Source of the DNA: Nitrospira sp.
GTDB lineage: Bacteria; Nitrospirota; Nitrospiria; Nitrospirales; Nitrospiraceae
DNA: 52,560 nt
NCBI GenBank assembly: GCA_005116955.1
Contig: SWDI01000001.1
Span: 415,529-468,088, forward strand
Direction: 5' to 3'
Part shown: positions 16,441-24,969 of the stretch, in pieces
How positions within the stretch are numbered: the first letter of the stretch is position 1
Layout of the letters: the number at the start of each line of letters is the position of its first letter
The notes under the pieces: generated by a model
Told to the model about the DNA's origin: nothing
What the model saw: only the letters and a program-made list of their open reading frames with translations
Databases searched by the model: none
Program-made: the position numbers and the translations under genes

Positions 16441-18747
16441 ATGATGAAGATATCCACCAAGTATCGTTCTATCCATGGCTGTTGCCTGGTGGTCGCGCCC
16501 ATCCTGGTGCTCGCTCTCGGAGGGGTTTTCTCATACGATGGGTATGCGGCACAGGTTGAGGCCTCCGAACAATCGACGGTCACTGGCTGTACGACAGCGG
16601 AGGAATGTTTTGTGGCGGCGGCCTGGCCGAAAGAGCGACTCGGTCAGGCGTTGACGAAAGATCAAGTGGTGGCGTTCAAGCTAGAACGTCTCCGAAAGGT
16701 GATGGAAGGATTTCCCGGGACGCAGTGGGCCAAGCGTGCCGGGTTGCTGTCCGGGGTGATATTGATCGATCGAAATCCCGCTGCCAGTCTGCCATACCTC
16801 CGGGCAGCCCAGCGGGATTTTCTCGTGCTCGACGATTACATTCGATTCTGGATCGGAGAGGCCTTGTTGCATCTCGGGGAGGCCAAGGAGGCGGCCAGTA
16901 TGTTTGAGGGGGTGCCACAAGCGGTCCCCGATTCTAATCTTCTCAATCAGGTCGCGCTCCGTGCCGGGGAAGCGTGGTATCAAGCGTCCAGCTGTCCCGA
17001 GGCCGTGTCTTGGTTCGCTAAGGCCCTCAATGTCAATGACAAGGACCCTCAGGTCGCTCAGGCTTGGTTACGGTCGGCTTCTTGCTCACTCCGAGAGAAT
17101 AAATTGGCGGAAGGACAAGAAACGCTGAAACAGCTGTGGATGAAGTTTCCGCACACGAAAGAGGCCAAGGAAGCCGAGACTTTGCTTGGGGGCAATATTG
17201 GCGGGGTACCGTGGACCGTGGCCCCCGACACATATTATGAGCGCGCCCAGGCTTTTCTAGGGCAGTCGTTCCACGCGGAGGCCATCGAGGAGCTGAAAAA
17301 GTTTCTGGCGCGAGATCCGACCTCCTCTCACCGTGGGGAGGCCAGGCTGAAATTGGGCATCGCCCAAGTTCGTTTAAAGCTGTACGACCAGGCCCGCGAG
17401 ACCTTTCATGCGTTGACGGCTGAGCGAGAGCCTCGCGCGGATGAGGCGACTGTCTGGCTGGCGAGGGTCTATCTCAGACAGGGACTTGGGGAGAAGCTTT
17501 TGGATCTTTGCCGGACACTCCCGAAGCGAACGGTCACTCCAGAGCAGAAAGGGCAGATCAATCTATTTGCCGGGATCTGGCTGGAGGATGAGGCACGGTT
17601 CGATGAGGCCATCGCGAGGTATCGGCAGGTGGCCAAGTTGGGAGAACCGGCTTCTCAACGAACTGAAGCACAATGGCGGGAAGGGTGGGTGCTTTACCGA
17701 ACGGCTCGTTATCAGGAGGCGATCAGCGTGTGGCAGCAGATCGTCGATCAGAAGGACAGCGATCTAGAGCCACAAGCCCTCTATTGGATTGCACGTTCCT
17801 ACGGTCATGTGGAAAGTGTGAAGTCAAAGGAGGTATTTGGGCTGCTCTGTCAGCGGTTTCCGCACACCTACTACTGCCAGTTGGCGCGCGAACAGAGTGA
17901 TCTGTCGGTTCCAGGGCAGATGAAACCGGAAGGCTCAGTCGTCGCGATCTCGTCCACTCCGTCTGCTGTTGAAGTCACTCAGGCGCCGGTCCAGGACAGT
18001 CAGGCAAGCAGCCGGATACAGATCGAGCTCCACCCGGCGTACCGGCGGGCGGTAGAACTCAGAACGCTTGGTCTTGAGCAAGATGCCGCGAGAGAGCTCG
18101 GCGCGTTGACGGATCGATTTAGCCGTGACTCCGAGGTGTTGGCGGCATTATCCATCATGTTGAATGAGGTCGGTGCCTACCATCATGCCTTGCGTCTGGT
18201 GCGGTCTCGATTCCGTGACAAGTTAGAGCGAACCGGTGGAGTGGTCGCAGATGGATTGTGGAGCGTGGCCTATCCCACGGGATTGATTCCTACGATCAAA
18301 ATGTCGGGAGCGAACGGGGTTGATCCATTTCTTGTTGCGGCCATCATTCGGGAAGAGAGTCAATATGATCGGAGAGCCGTCTCTCGCGTCGGAGCGATCG
18401 GATTGATGCAGGTCATGCCCGCCACCGCCAATGCCGTGGCCCAGCAGCACCGTCTTCCAAGCCTCTCCCGAGAAGATTTGTTTGATCAAGAGACAAATAT
18501 CCGGATCGGGGCTCGGTATGTCGAGCAACTGTTTACACAGTTTTCTGGCAATGTTGTGCAGGTGATCGCTGCCTATAATGCCGGTCCCATCGTCGTAGGC
18601 ACTTGGGCGGCGACCTATCGGGGGCGGAGTGAGGATGAATTTGTGGAGCTGATCCATTATCAGGAGACCAGGCAATACGTCAAACGGGTCTTGCGTAGCT
18701 ATAAAGAATATCTGCGTCTGGCAGGGACTCAAAAAGTCGTTTCTTGA
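16441..18747 (+). CDS. Slt70-like soluble lytic transglycosylase
   Basis: A large periplasmic muramidase-type enzyme of about 768 residues. The signal segment (about residues 12-38, ending DGYAAQ) is followed by a long superhelix of TPR-like repeats. The C-terminal Slt domain has catalytic Glu in IIREESQYD near residue 636, then GAIGLMQVMP and VIAAYNAGP. It cleaves peptidoglycan with formation of anhydro-MurNAc. ATG 16441 or 16444 is the likely start; a TATAAT box at 16407-16412 rules out the longer open frame. The stop codon overlaps the promoter of the next operon. An ABC of smaller Slt enzymes is also encoded at 6333. Confidence 0.88.
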   Translation: MMKISTKYRSIHGCCLVVAPILVLALGGVFSYDGYAAQVEASEQSTVTGCTTAEECFVAAAWPKERLGQALTKDQVVAFKLERLRKVMEGFPGTQWAKRAGLLSGVILIDRNPAASLPYLRAAQRDFLVLDDYIRFWIGEALLHLGEAKEAASMFEGVPQAVPDSNLLNQVALRAGEAWYQASSCPEAVSWFAKALNVNDKDPQVAQAWLRSASCSLRENKLAEGQETLKQLWMKFPHTKEAKEAETLLGGNIGGVPWTVAPDTYYERAQAFLGQSFHAEAIEELKKFLARDPTSSHRGEARLKLGIAQVRLKLYDQARETFHALTAEREPRADEATVWLARVYLRQGLGEKLLDLCRTLPKRTVTPEQKGQINLFAGIWLEDEARFDEAIARYRQVAKLGEPASQRTEAQWREGWVLYRTARYQEAISVWQQIVDQKDSDLEPQALYWIARSYGHVESVKSKEVFGLLCQRFPHTYYCQLAREQSDLSVPGQMKPEGSVVAISSTPSAVEVTQAPVQDSQASSRIQIELHPAYRRAVELRTLGLEQDAARELGALTDRFSRDSEVLAALSIMLNEVGAYHHALRLVRSRFRDKLERTGGVVADGLWSVAYPTGLIPTIKMSGANGVDPFLVAAIIREESQYDRRAVSRVGAIGLMQVMPATANAVAQQHRLPSLSREDLFDQETNIRIGARYVEQLFTQFSGNVVQVIAAYNAGPIVVGTWAATYRGRSEDEFVELIHYQETRQYVKRVLRSYKEYLRLAGTQKVVS

Positions 18748-18772
18748 CAAGATCTTGTGAACTTTTTATAGT
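18744..18772 (+). promoter_or_regulatory. Near-consensus promoter with palindromic spacer
   Basis: TTGACA (18744-18749), a 17-bp spacer and TATAGT (18767-18772) drive zapB-zapA. The 12-bp perfect palindrome ACAAGATCTTGT spans 18747-18758, overlapping the -35 box, and is a candidate operator. The -35 box also contains the stop codon of the Slt gene. Confidence 0.7.
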
Positions 18773-18813
18773 ACGCCACAATCCGTAGGGGCCATAACGA
18801 AGAGGGGCTGATT

Positions 18814-19068
18814 ATGTCATTGGATCGACTTGATGCATTGGAAACTCGCATTCGTGATCTGGTGAAGCTTGTCCAAGAGTTTAAACGAAAGAATGCGCTC
18901 TTAGAGGAAGAGCTCAAGGCGGCGCGCCAACGGTTGGCTTCGCAGGATGATACGAATCGCCAATGGGAAAAGGAACGAATGGACATCAAGACCAGGATCG
19001 AAAAGGTCATGAATGAGATGGAGTTGCTCGAATCTGTCGAGGATCCTAAGGAGGTGGCCATTGACTAA
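18814..19068 (+). CDS. zapB: ZapB-like coiled-coil cell division protein
   Basis: An 84-residue protein that is almost entirely one heptad-patterned helix (LETRIRDLVKLVQEFKRKN and on), with no membrane segment. Short coiled-coil proteins of this kind encoded just before zapA are assigned to ZapB, which bridges ZapA on the Z-ring. The assignment rests on size, coiled coil and neighbour rather than on a diagnostic motif. AGAGGGG precedes the ATG at 18814, about 35 nt from the expected transcription start. The last 8 nt overlap zapA. Confidence 0.75.
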   Translation: MSLDRLDALETRIRDLVKLVQEFKRKNALLEEELKAARQRLASQDDTNRQWEKERMDIKTRIEKVMNEMELLESVEDPKEVAID

Positions 19069-19357
19069 GACCATTGATGTAGAAATTTATGGTCAGCGGT
19101 ACGCGATCACGGGAGGCGGCGATGATGCCTATGTCCGGCGGCTGGCCAATTTTGTCGACGATCATATGAAACATCTGGCGGAAGGGATGAAGACGACGAC
19201 CCCATCGAAGTTAGCGGTGCTGACGGCGATCAACCTTGCGCATCAGCTGTTTGAGTCCGAGAAAAAGCGGGTCCAAGGGGAAGCTGATGTCGAACGGCGG
19301 ATGGTGACGTTGATGGAATCGATCGATGAGCAGATGCCGACATCGCTCTTTCGATAG
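19061..19357 (+). CDS. zapA: Cell division protein ZapA
   Basis: A 98-residue protein that cross-links FtsZ filaments at the division site. The N-terminal globular part (TIDVEIYGQRYAITG, then YVRRLANFVDDHMK) matches the ZapA domain and is followed by a C-terminal coiled coil. The start is TTG at 19061: AAGGAGG lies 6 nt ahead and the family N-terminus begins right after it. It overlaps the zapB stop by 8 nt, so the two are translationally coupled. Confidence 0.88.
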   Translation: MTKTIDVEIYGQRYAITGGGDDAYVRRLANFVDDHMKHLAEGMKTTTPSKLAVLTAINLAHQLFESEKKRVQGEADVERRMVTLMESIDEQMPTSLFR

Positions 19358-19439
19358 CGGAGATTCGCCTTGCTTTCAAAGAGTCCCTTTGTTAACATAC
19401 AGATAGGTGAGTGTGCGGATGAGTAGGGAAGAGTGATAT

Positions 19440-19700
19440 CGCCGATTGTTGATCGCCTAGAAACGAGTGCTAAGAAAACCACAAGAGAACGTTTATTTGA
19501 TGGGATACGAAGTGTTCATTCGGTGGATGCTCATGGTATGGGTCGTGCGCGGGCGGCGTCACGTGGGCGCCCAGCGGCCAGTTTCTGAAATTGAAGCGAT
19601 CCGGCGAATATCTGCCGGATGGAACGAGTATCTACCCTCCATGCCTGTTTCGATCGCTCACTCTTTCCAATGGCTGATGTCTGGAAACAGACAGCTAAGG
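19440..19700 (+). ncRNA. Candidate structured RNA after zapA (6S-like position)
   Basis: The 506-bp stretch 19358-19863 between zapA and rny has no convincing gene. Within it GATCGC plus GAAAC (19451-19464) can pair with GTTTC plus GCGATC (19581-19601), closing a region of about 150 nt. Two compact hairpins follow: ATCCGGC/GCCGGAT (19599-19620) and TGTCTG-GAAA-CAGACA (19678-19693), the latter with a GNRA tetraloop. In many bacteria the 6S RNA gene lies just after zapA, and this size and place would fit. I did not recognise 6S consensus bases, so the identity is inference. An open frame across 19467-19787 looks non-coding. Confidence 0.35.
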
Positions 19701-19863
19701 AAGGGCAGAGAGAGAAACTTACTGAGTATGGCATCGTATCCTGACAATCTCTTGCGGTTCCAGGCGGGACGACTCGCGGTTTCCTAAGACTCTTCCATCT
19801 CTTCACCTCACATCAGCATTCGCGTTCATTCCGCTCAGTCTGAGGCGGGGGCCCCGCATCAGG

Positions 19864-21480
19864 TTGAGCCCATTGGATCTGATTGTTTTCAAGAAGGGGG
19901 TGACTCCCATTTCTACATCAACTGTCGTGTACATAATCCTTTCGGTGATCTTCGGAGCTGTGGTTGGTGCTGGTGTATTTGATTTCCTGCGACGGCGGAT
20001 GACGGGCGCCAAGCAGGCTGAGGCAGAAGACTTGGCTAAGCAGGTTGTGCAGAACGCACAACGTGAGGCCGAGAATGTTGTCAAGGAAGCCAGGTTTGAA
20101 GCCAAGGATCTGGTCTTCAAGGCAAAGTCCGAATTCGAGCAAGAGCAGAAAACCAAACTTGCTGAACTCTCGACGGTGGAGAAGCGTCTGATCCAACGAG
20201 AGGGAACGCTTGACGGAAAGGTTGCCGCCCTGGAAAAGCGGGAAAATGAGTCACGCAAGCACGAGGCAGATTTCGCGAAACGAGAAGAGGGGCTGGCGGT
20301 CAAAGAGTCTGCCTGCGCCAAGGCTGAACGCGAACATCGAGACGCGCTGGAACGGGTCGCCGGGATGACGGCCGATGAAGCCAAGAAACAATTGATCCTC
20401 GAAATGGAATCGCAAGCGAGGCTCGACGCCGTAGGCCTTGCCAAGCGCACGATCGAAGAGGCTCGTGAGAACGCCGAGCGTGAGGCGCGGGAAATCATCA
20501 CCAGCTCGATTCAACGCGTCGTTCGTGACTATGTCGCGGAATCCACGATCTCGGTGGTTCCCATCGCCAACGATGCCATGAAAGGTCGAATCATCGGTCG
20601 GGAAGGGCGCAATATCCGTGCGCTTGAAGCGGCGACGGGCATTGATCTGATCATCGACGAAACTCCTGAAGCCGTGATTATTTCGGGATTCGATCCGTTG
20701 CGGCGCGAGATTGCCAAAGTGTCACTGGAGCGTCTGATGCACGACGGGCGCATCCATCCCACGCGCATCGAGGAGATCGTCGAAAAGGTCAAGGTCGACA
20801 TCGACAAGCTAATGTATGAAGAAGCAGAGAAAATTATTTTCGAACTGGGGCTTTCGGACTTTCATCCTGAGTTGATCAAGGTCTTGGGGCGTCTCAAGTA
20901 TCGTACGAGCTACGGGCAAAATAACCTCTATCATGCCCGCGAGGCGTCGTACATTTGCGGCATCATGGCGTCAGAATTGGGTCTCGATGTCCGACTGGCT
21001 CGCCGCGGAGCCTTGCTGCATGATATCGGCAAGGCGGTCAGCCATGAAGAAGAGGGACCGCATGCCATGCTCGGGGCCGAGATCGCCAAGAAATACGGCG
21101 AATCTCCGAAGATCGTCAACGCGATCGCCGCGCATCACGAGCAGGTCGAGCCGATCTGTCCGGAAAGTGTGTTGGTGGCGGCGGCTGAGGCGTTGTCGGC
21201 GGCGCGTCCGGGTGCGCGGCGGGAAGCGCTGGAGTCTTACGTGAAGCGGTTGGAAAAGCTGGAATCGCTCGCGACTGGGCATAAGGGCGTGCAGAAAGCC
21301 TACGCGATCCAAGCCGGACGTGAAATTCGCGTCATTGTGAGGCAAGAGGACATCACCGATGCCGAGTCGTTTCAGCTGTCTCGTGAATTGGCGAAGAAGA
21401 TCGAGCAGGAGTTGACCTATCCGGGGCAGATCAAGGTTACCGTCATTCGAGAAAGCCGCTACGTGGAATACGCCAAATGA
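19864..21480 (+). CDS. rny: Ribonuclease Y
   Basis: A 538-residue membrane-anchored endoribonuclease that starts mRNA decay. The order is an N-terminal membrane helix (about residues 20-40), a long charged coiled coil to about 200, a KH RNA-binding domain (GRIIGREGRNIRALE near 241) and an HD domain with the metal motif HDIGK near 386. The length is slightly above the usual 520. The start is uncertain: TTG 19864, TTG 19873 and GTG 19900 are all in frame, and none has an ideal ribosome binding site (AAGAAGGGG precedes the last very closely). The stop overlaps the ymdB start (ATGA). Confidence 0.93.
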   Translation: MSPLDLIVFKKGVTPISTSTVVYIILSVIFGAVVGAGVFDFLRRRMTGAKQAEAEDLAKQVVQNAQREAENVVKEARFEAKDLVFKAKSEFEQEQKTKLAELSTVEKRLIQREGTLDGKVAALEKRENESRKHEADFAKREEGLAVKESACAKAEREHRDALERVAGMTADEAKKQLILEMESQARLDAVGLAKRTIEEARENAEREAREIITSSIQRVVRDYVAESTISVVPIANDAMKGRIIGREGRNIRALEAATGIDLIIDETPEAVIISGFDPLRREIAKVSLERLMHDGRIHPTRIEEIVEKVKVDIDKLMYEEAEKIIFELGLSDFHPELIKVLGRLKYRTSYGQNNLYHAREASYICGIMASELGLDVRLARRGALLHDIGKAVSHEEEGPHAMLGAEIAKKYGESPKIVNAIAAHHEQVEPICPESVLVAAAEALSAARPGARREALESYVKRLEKLESLATGHKGVQKAYAIQAGREIRVIVRQEDITDAESFQLSRELAKKIEQELTYPGQIKVTVIRESRYVEYAK

Positions 21481-22256
21481 AAGTCCTCTGTCTCGGGGAC
21501 ATCATGGGGGAGCCGGGCCGCCGGGCTGTCGCTCGGGCCGTGCCTCGGCTGGTCGCGCAGCATCATATCGATGCGGTCATTGCCAATGGTGAAAATCTGG
21601 CAGGAGGCTTCGGGGTGACGCCGGAGTTGGCCGAGGAACTGTTCGACACCGGCATCTCGGTGATCACCACCGGAAATCATGCCTGGGATAAGAAAGAGGC
21701 GCTCGATTACTTTGCTCGTGAGCCTCGCTTGTTGCGGCCGGCGAATTATCCGGCGGGCGTCCCTGGAAATGGGAGTGTCGTCTTCGAGACCGCAGGCGGT
21801 GAGCGGCTGGCCATTTTACAGTTGATGGGTCGGGTGTATATGCCGACGATCGATTGCCCGTTTCAGACGGCTAAACGCGAGTTATCACGGTTGAAGCGCG
21901 AGACGTCCGCGATCATCGTTGAGATGCATGCGGAAGCCACGTCTGAAAAGATGGCCATGGGGCATTTCCTGGATGGAGAGGTGGTCGCTGTCGTCGGTAC
22001 GCATACGCACGTGCAGACGGCCGATGAACAAATCCTGCCGAAGGGCACTGCGTATATCACGGATATCGGCATGACGGGACCGCTCCATTCGGTGATCGGA
22101 GTCAAGAAGGAATTGGCGATCGAAAAGTTTTTGACCGCGATGCCGAGGCGGTTTGAAGTCGCATCAGGGCCGTCCGTATTTTGCGCGGTTCTGCTTGAGC
22201 TCGATCCCCGCCTGGGCAAGGTGATCACGTTTGAACGCATTCGCAGCATCGATTAG
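21477..22256 (+). CDS. ymdB: YmdB-family metallophosphoesterase
   Basis: A 259-residue di-metal phosphoesterase of the TIGR00282 type. Metal-binding motifs are GDIMGEPGRR, ANGEN, TGNHAWD, EMHAEATSEK and VGTHTHVQTAD, in the family order. The Bacillus member hydrolyses 2',3'-cyclic nucleotides and is encoded next to RNase Y, exactly as here, so a role in RNA turnover is likely. It overlaps rny by four bases. Its stop codon lies in the first base of the palindromic repeat at 22256-22380, which may end the transcript. Confidence 0.9.
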   Translation: MKVLCLGDIMGEPGRRAVARAVPRLVAQHHIDAVIANGENLAGGFGVTPELAEELFDTGISVITTGNHAWDKKEALDYFAREPRLLRPANYPAGVPGNGSVVFETAGGERLAILQLMGRVYMPTIDCPFQTAKRELSRLKRETSAIIVEMHAEATSEKMAMGHFLDGEVVAVVGTHTHVQTADEQILPKGTAYITDIGMTGPLHSVIGVKKELAIEKFLTAMPRRFEVASGPSVFCAVLLELDPRLGKVITFERIRSID

Positions 22257-22380
22257 CGGGCTGTGAAAAAAGTTCGCCAGCGGCGTTCTCGCACCGCTCA
22301 AGGTCTCAACGTACCAACCGCGAACGCGTCGGTCTTTCGCTTGCTGCGGCCTTGCTGGACAGACTTTGTGAACAGCCTGC
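22256..22380. repeat. Intergenic palindromic repeat, copy 1
   Basis: A 125-bp unit whose ends are inverted (GCGGGCTGTGAAAAAAGT against ACTTTGTGAACAGCCTGC). Inner blocks CCAGCGGCGTTCTCGC, AAGGTCTCAACGTA and CTTTCGCTTGCTGCGGCCTT recur in the same order at 39169-39353. The copies differ most in the middle and at the tips, yet each copy's tips remain complementary to one another. Confidence 0.75.
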
Positions 22381-22444
22381 TGGCGAGCTTCAAAGGAGAG
22401 GACTCACGACTACGTACTCTCGCCCGCCCCTTTTCGCGTCCGAG

Positions 22445-23788
22445 TTGACATCGAGACATGTCCTCACCGTCTCGGAACTGACTGCCATGGTTCGGGCTTC
22501 CCTCGAAACGGACTTTGCCGAGGTGTGGCTTGAAGGGGAAATTTCGAACCTGCGCGCACCAGGGTCCGGGCATCTCTACTGTATCCTCAAGGACCAGACG
22601 AGTCAGATTCGGGCGGTGATCTTCCGTTCGGCGGCCGTTCGGTTGCGGTTCGGCCTGGAGGAGGGGCTTCAAGTCGTCGTCAAAGGGCGACTCTCCGTCT
22701 ACGAGCCTCGTGGAGAGTACCAGGTCATACTTGATCATCTTGAACCCAAGGGGCGAGGCGCTCTCCAGTTGGCGTTTGAGCAGCTCAAGTGTCGCCTTGA
22801 GGCCGAGGGACTCTTCGATGTGGAAGGCAAACAATCGCTACCCGCATTCCCTCGGACGGTCGGAATCGTGACCTCACCGACCGGGGCAGCGGTTCAAGAT
22901 CTGATCACCGTATTGCACCGTCGCTGTCCTATCTTGAGTATCATCATCGCACCTGTACCGGTGCAGGGAGCGGGATCGGCTGAACAGATTGCAGCCGCCA
23001 TTCAGGCATTGAACCGGCTCGGAGTTGTCGACGTCATCATCGTTGGGCGGGGCGGCGGTTCATTGGAAGATCTGTGGAGTTTTAACGAAGAAATTGTCGT
23101 GCGAGCCATCGCTGCGTCACGGGTGCCCATTGTATCTGCCGTTGGGCATGAGACGGATGTGACACTGGCCGACTTTGCGGCGGACGTACGGGCTGCAACT
23201 CCGTCCGCTGCCGCCGAACTGGTTGCCCCGGTGTTAACGGAGATCGTTGAGCGGCTGGGCATGCTCACCGCCCGCTGTCAGCAAGCCATGACCTCACAAT
23301 GCCTGGAACAGCATCAGCGACTTGATCTTCTGCTTGCCCATATGGGCAACATTCGGTTTAGAATTCTCAAAGAAGCTCAGCGGGTGGATGGCCTAGTGGC
23401 GGGCATGCGAGAAGCAGTCCGCGCCCATCTCAAACACGCGATGGTCAATGCGCAAACATGGATGCACGCGCTACGGTCGAAGAGTCCGGTGCTCCACGTG
23501 CGTCAGGATTTGCTGATCGTTCCACAGTTGCGATCGCGTGTGATCGCTGCCATGAACCATAGCCTCAAACGAAAGACCCAGCACACCCATGCGTATCTGG
23601 GCCGATTGAAGGGGCTGAGCCCGCTCGCGATTCTGGATCGGGGATACGGGATTCTCGAGACGATGCCCGGTGGCCAGATCATTCACGATGCCGAACAGGT
23701 GTCCGTCGGGGAGGAGATCCTGGCACGTTTGGCCAGGGGTCAGATCCGATGTACGGTGGAGGAGGTCAGGTTAGATCCGTCAGTTTAA
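22445..23788 (+). CDS. xseA: Exodeoxyribonuclease VII large subunit
   Basis: A protein of about 447 residues. The N-terminal OB-fold DNA-binding domain (LTVSELTAMVR to about residue 100) is followed by the catalytic core with GIVTSPTGAAVQDLI, VGRGGGSLEDLWSFN, AVGHETDVTLADFAAD and the terminal GYGIL motif. It degrades single-stranded DNA processively with XseB. The start is uncertain: TTG 22445 leaves a family-like N-terminus, whereas the next upstream candidate, TTG 22352, lies in the palindromic repeat. GGAGAGG at 22395-22401 has no standard start codon at normal distance. xseB follows after 51 bp. Confidence 0.9.
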   Translation: MTSRHVLTVSELTAMVRASLETDFAEVWLEGEISNLRAPGSGHLYCILKDQTSQIRAVIFRSAAVRLRFGLEEGLQVVVKGRLSVYEPRGEYQVILDHLEPKGRGALQLAFEQLKCRLEAEGLFDVEGKQSLPAFPRTVGIVTSPTGAAVQDLITVLHRRCPILSIIIAPVPVQGAGSAEQIAAAIQALNRLGVVDVIIVGRGGGSLEDLWSFNEEIVVRAIAASRVPIVSAVGHETDVTLADFAADVRAATPSAAAELVAPVLTEIVERLGMLTARCQQAMTSQCLEQHQRLDLLLAHMGNIRFRILKEAQRVDGLVAGMREAVRAHLKHAMVNAQTWMHALRSKSPVLHVRQDLLIVPQLRSRVIAAMNHSLKRKTQHTHAYLGRLKGLSPLAILDRGYGILETMPGGQIIHDAEQVSVGEEILARLARGQIRCTVEEVRLDPSV

Positions 23789-23813
23789 AAGCCGGCTGGG
23801 ACTTCGTTATAAT
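23784..23813 (+). promoter_or_regulatory. Promoter before xseB
   Basis: TTTAAA (23784-23789, containing the xseA stop), an 18-bp spacer and TATAAT (23808-23813). xseB may therefore be made from its own promoter as well as by read-through. Confidence 0.45.
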
Positions 23814-23839
23814 GGGCCGCGGGTTGGCGTGAAAGGAGA

Positions 23840-24103
23840 ATGGTTGTGGCTGGGGTGAAGTTTGAACAAGCGATGGCCAGATTGGAAGCCATTGTGGGTG
23901 AATTAGAGAATGGAGATCTGCCCCTGGATGAATCATTGAAGATTTTTGAGGAGGGCATTCGGCTGTCGAGGAATTGCTTAAAGGTATTGGAAGATGCTGA
24001 ACGGAAAGTCGAGGTGCTCGTCCAGGATAAGAATGGGAAAAAACAACTACGCGCCTTCACCTCCGATGACATTGATATCCAGGGTTCCGCGGAAGACTCA
24101 TAA
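23840..24103 (+). CDS. xseB: Exodeoxyribonuclease VII small subunit
   Basis: An 87-residue helical protein that binds the large subunit in several copies. The family pattern FEQAMARLEAIVGELENGDLPLDESLKIFEEG is seen in segments from residue 8 on, followed by a helix with LEDAERKVEVL. AAAGGAGA lies directly before ATG 23840, too close for it, but at ideal distance for the in-frame GTG at 23846, which may be the true start. It follows xseA and precedes tlyA by about 60 bp. Confidence 0.9.
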   Translation: MVVAGVKFEQAMARLEAIVGELENGDLPLDESLKIFEEGIRLSRNCLKVLEDAERKVEVLVQDKNGKKQLRAFTSDDIDIQGSAEDS

Positions 24104-24165
24104 CAGGTCGCTCTTCTGCGTATCATCCCTTTTCTCGTCTTTCCCCCGTTGCGATTCTCGTGAGT

Positions 24166-24930
24166 ATGAACAAACCACGCGATAGGGATCGTTGTGACCA
24201 GGTATTGGCGACTCGGGGATTGGTGCAGAGTCGAGACGCCGCGGTCCGGATGATTCTTGCGGGAAAGGTCCGAAGTAACGGAGCGATCGTCGACAAACCG
24301 TCCAGAGTGATTCCCGTCGATGCGGTCATCGAGATGATCGGAGAGACCCAGCCGTTCGTCAGCCGAGGGGGCGAAAAACTGGAGGCAGCGCTGGATGCCT
24401 ATTCGATCGCCCCCCAAGGCCTGATTTGTCTCGACGTGGGGTGCTCGACCGGAGGGTTCACCGATTGTTTGCTCAAACGAGGGGCTGCGAAGGTCTACGC
24501 GGTTGACGTGGGCTACGGGCAATTCGATTGGCGGCTCCGACAAGACCCACGCGTCGTCCTGAGTGAGCGGACCAATATTCGCTATCTGCCTCCTTCAGCC
24601 ATCCCGGAGCCGGTTGATTTGGTCGTCATTGATGTATCGTTTATTTCATTGACGAAGGTGCTTCCACCCATCCTGCCGTTTCTCCGTACTCCGGCCCGCG
24701 TCATTGCCTTGATCAAACCGCAGTTTGAAGTCGGCAAGGGCCAAGTCGGTCGGGGCGGCGTCGTGCGTGATGACGCACAGCGAGCGGAGGTTGTTCAGAG
24801 AATCGTCCAATTCGCGGCGGATAAGGGGCTGAAGACCATGGGAACCGTTGCGTCTCCGATCAAAGGGAAAAAAGGCAACCAGGAAATATTAGCAATCTTT
24901 GAGTACGACACCCCGTTTCATGGTATGTAA
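24166..24930 (+). CDS. tlyA: TlyA-family rRNA 2'-O-methyltransferase
   Basis: A protein of 254 residues (256 if GTG 24160 is used). The N-terminal S4 RNA-binding domain (DQVLATRGLVQSRDAAVRMI) is followed by an FtsJ-like SAM methyltransferase with FVSRGGEKLEAAL, LDVGCSTGGFTDCLL and LIKPQFEVGKGQVGRGGVVRD. The family was first named hemolysin A but methylates the ribose of 16S and 23S rRNA cytidines. Its placement after xseB is common; the ispA and dxs genes that often intervene are absent. Confidence 0.9.
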   Translation: MNKPRDRDRCDQVLATRGLVQSRDAAVRMILAGKVRSNGAIVDKPSRVIPVDAVIEMIGETQPFVSRGGEKLEAALDAYSIAPQGLICLDVGCSTGGFTDCLLKRGAAKVYAVDVGYGQFDWRLRQDPRVVLSERTNIRYLPPSAIPEPVDLVVIDVSFISLTKVLPPILPFLRTPARVIALIKPQFEVGKGQVGRGGVVRDDAQRAEVVQRIVQFAADKGLKTMGTVASPIKGKKGNQEILAIFEYDTPFHGM

Positions 24931-24969
24931 AGTCTGTCGTAATTGCTGAGCGTTCATTCAGGAGGGCCA

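Noticed and set aside
19467..19787. 106-codon open frame between zapA and rny
   Set aside because: It lacks a ribosome binding site, has irregular composition and overlaps the predicted RNA pairings; it is probably chance.
22352..22444. Longer xseA start at TTG 22352
   Set aside because: It would place the N-terminus inside a palindromic repeat; the encoded residues do not resemble the family.
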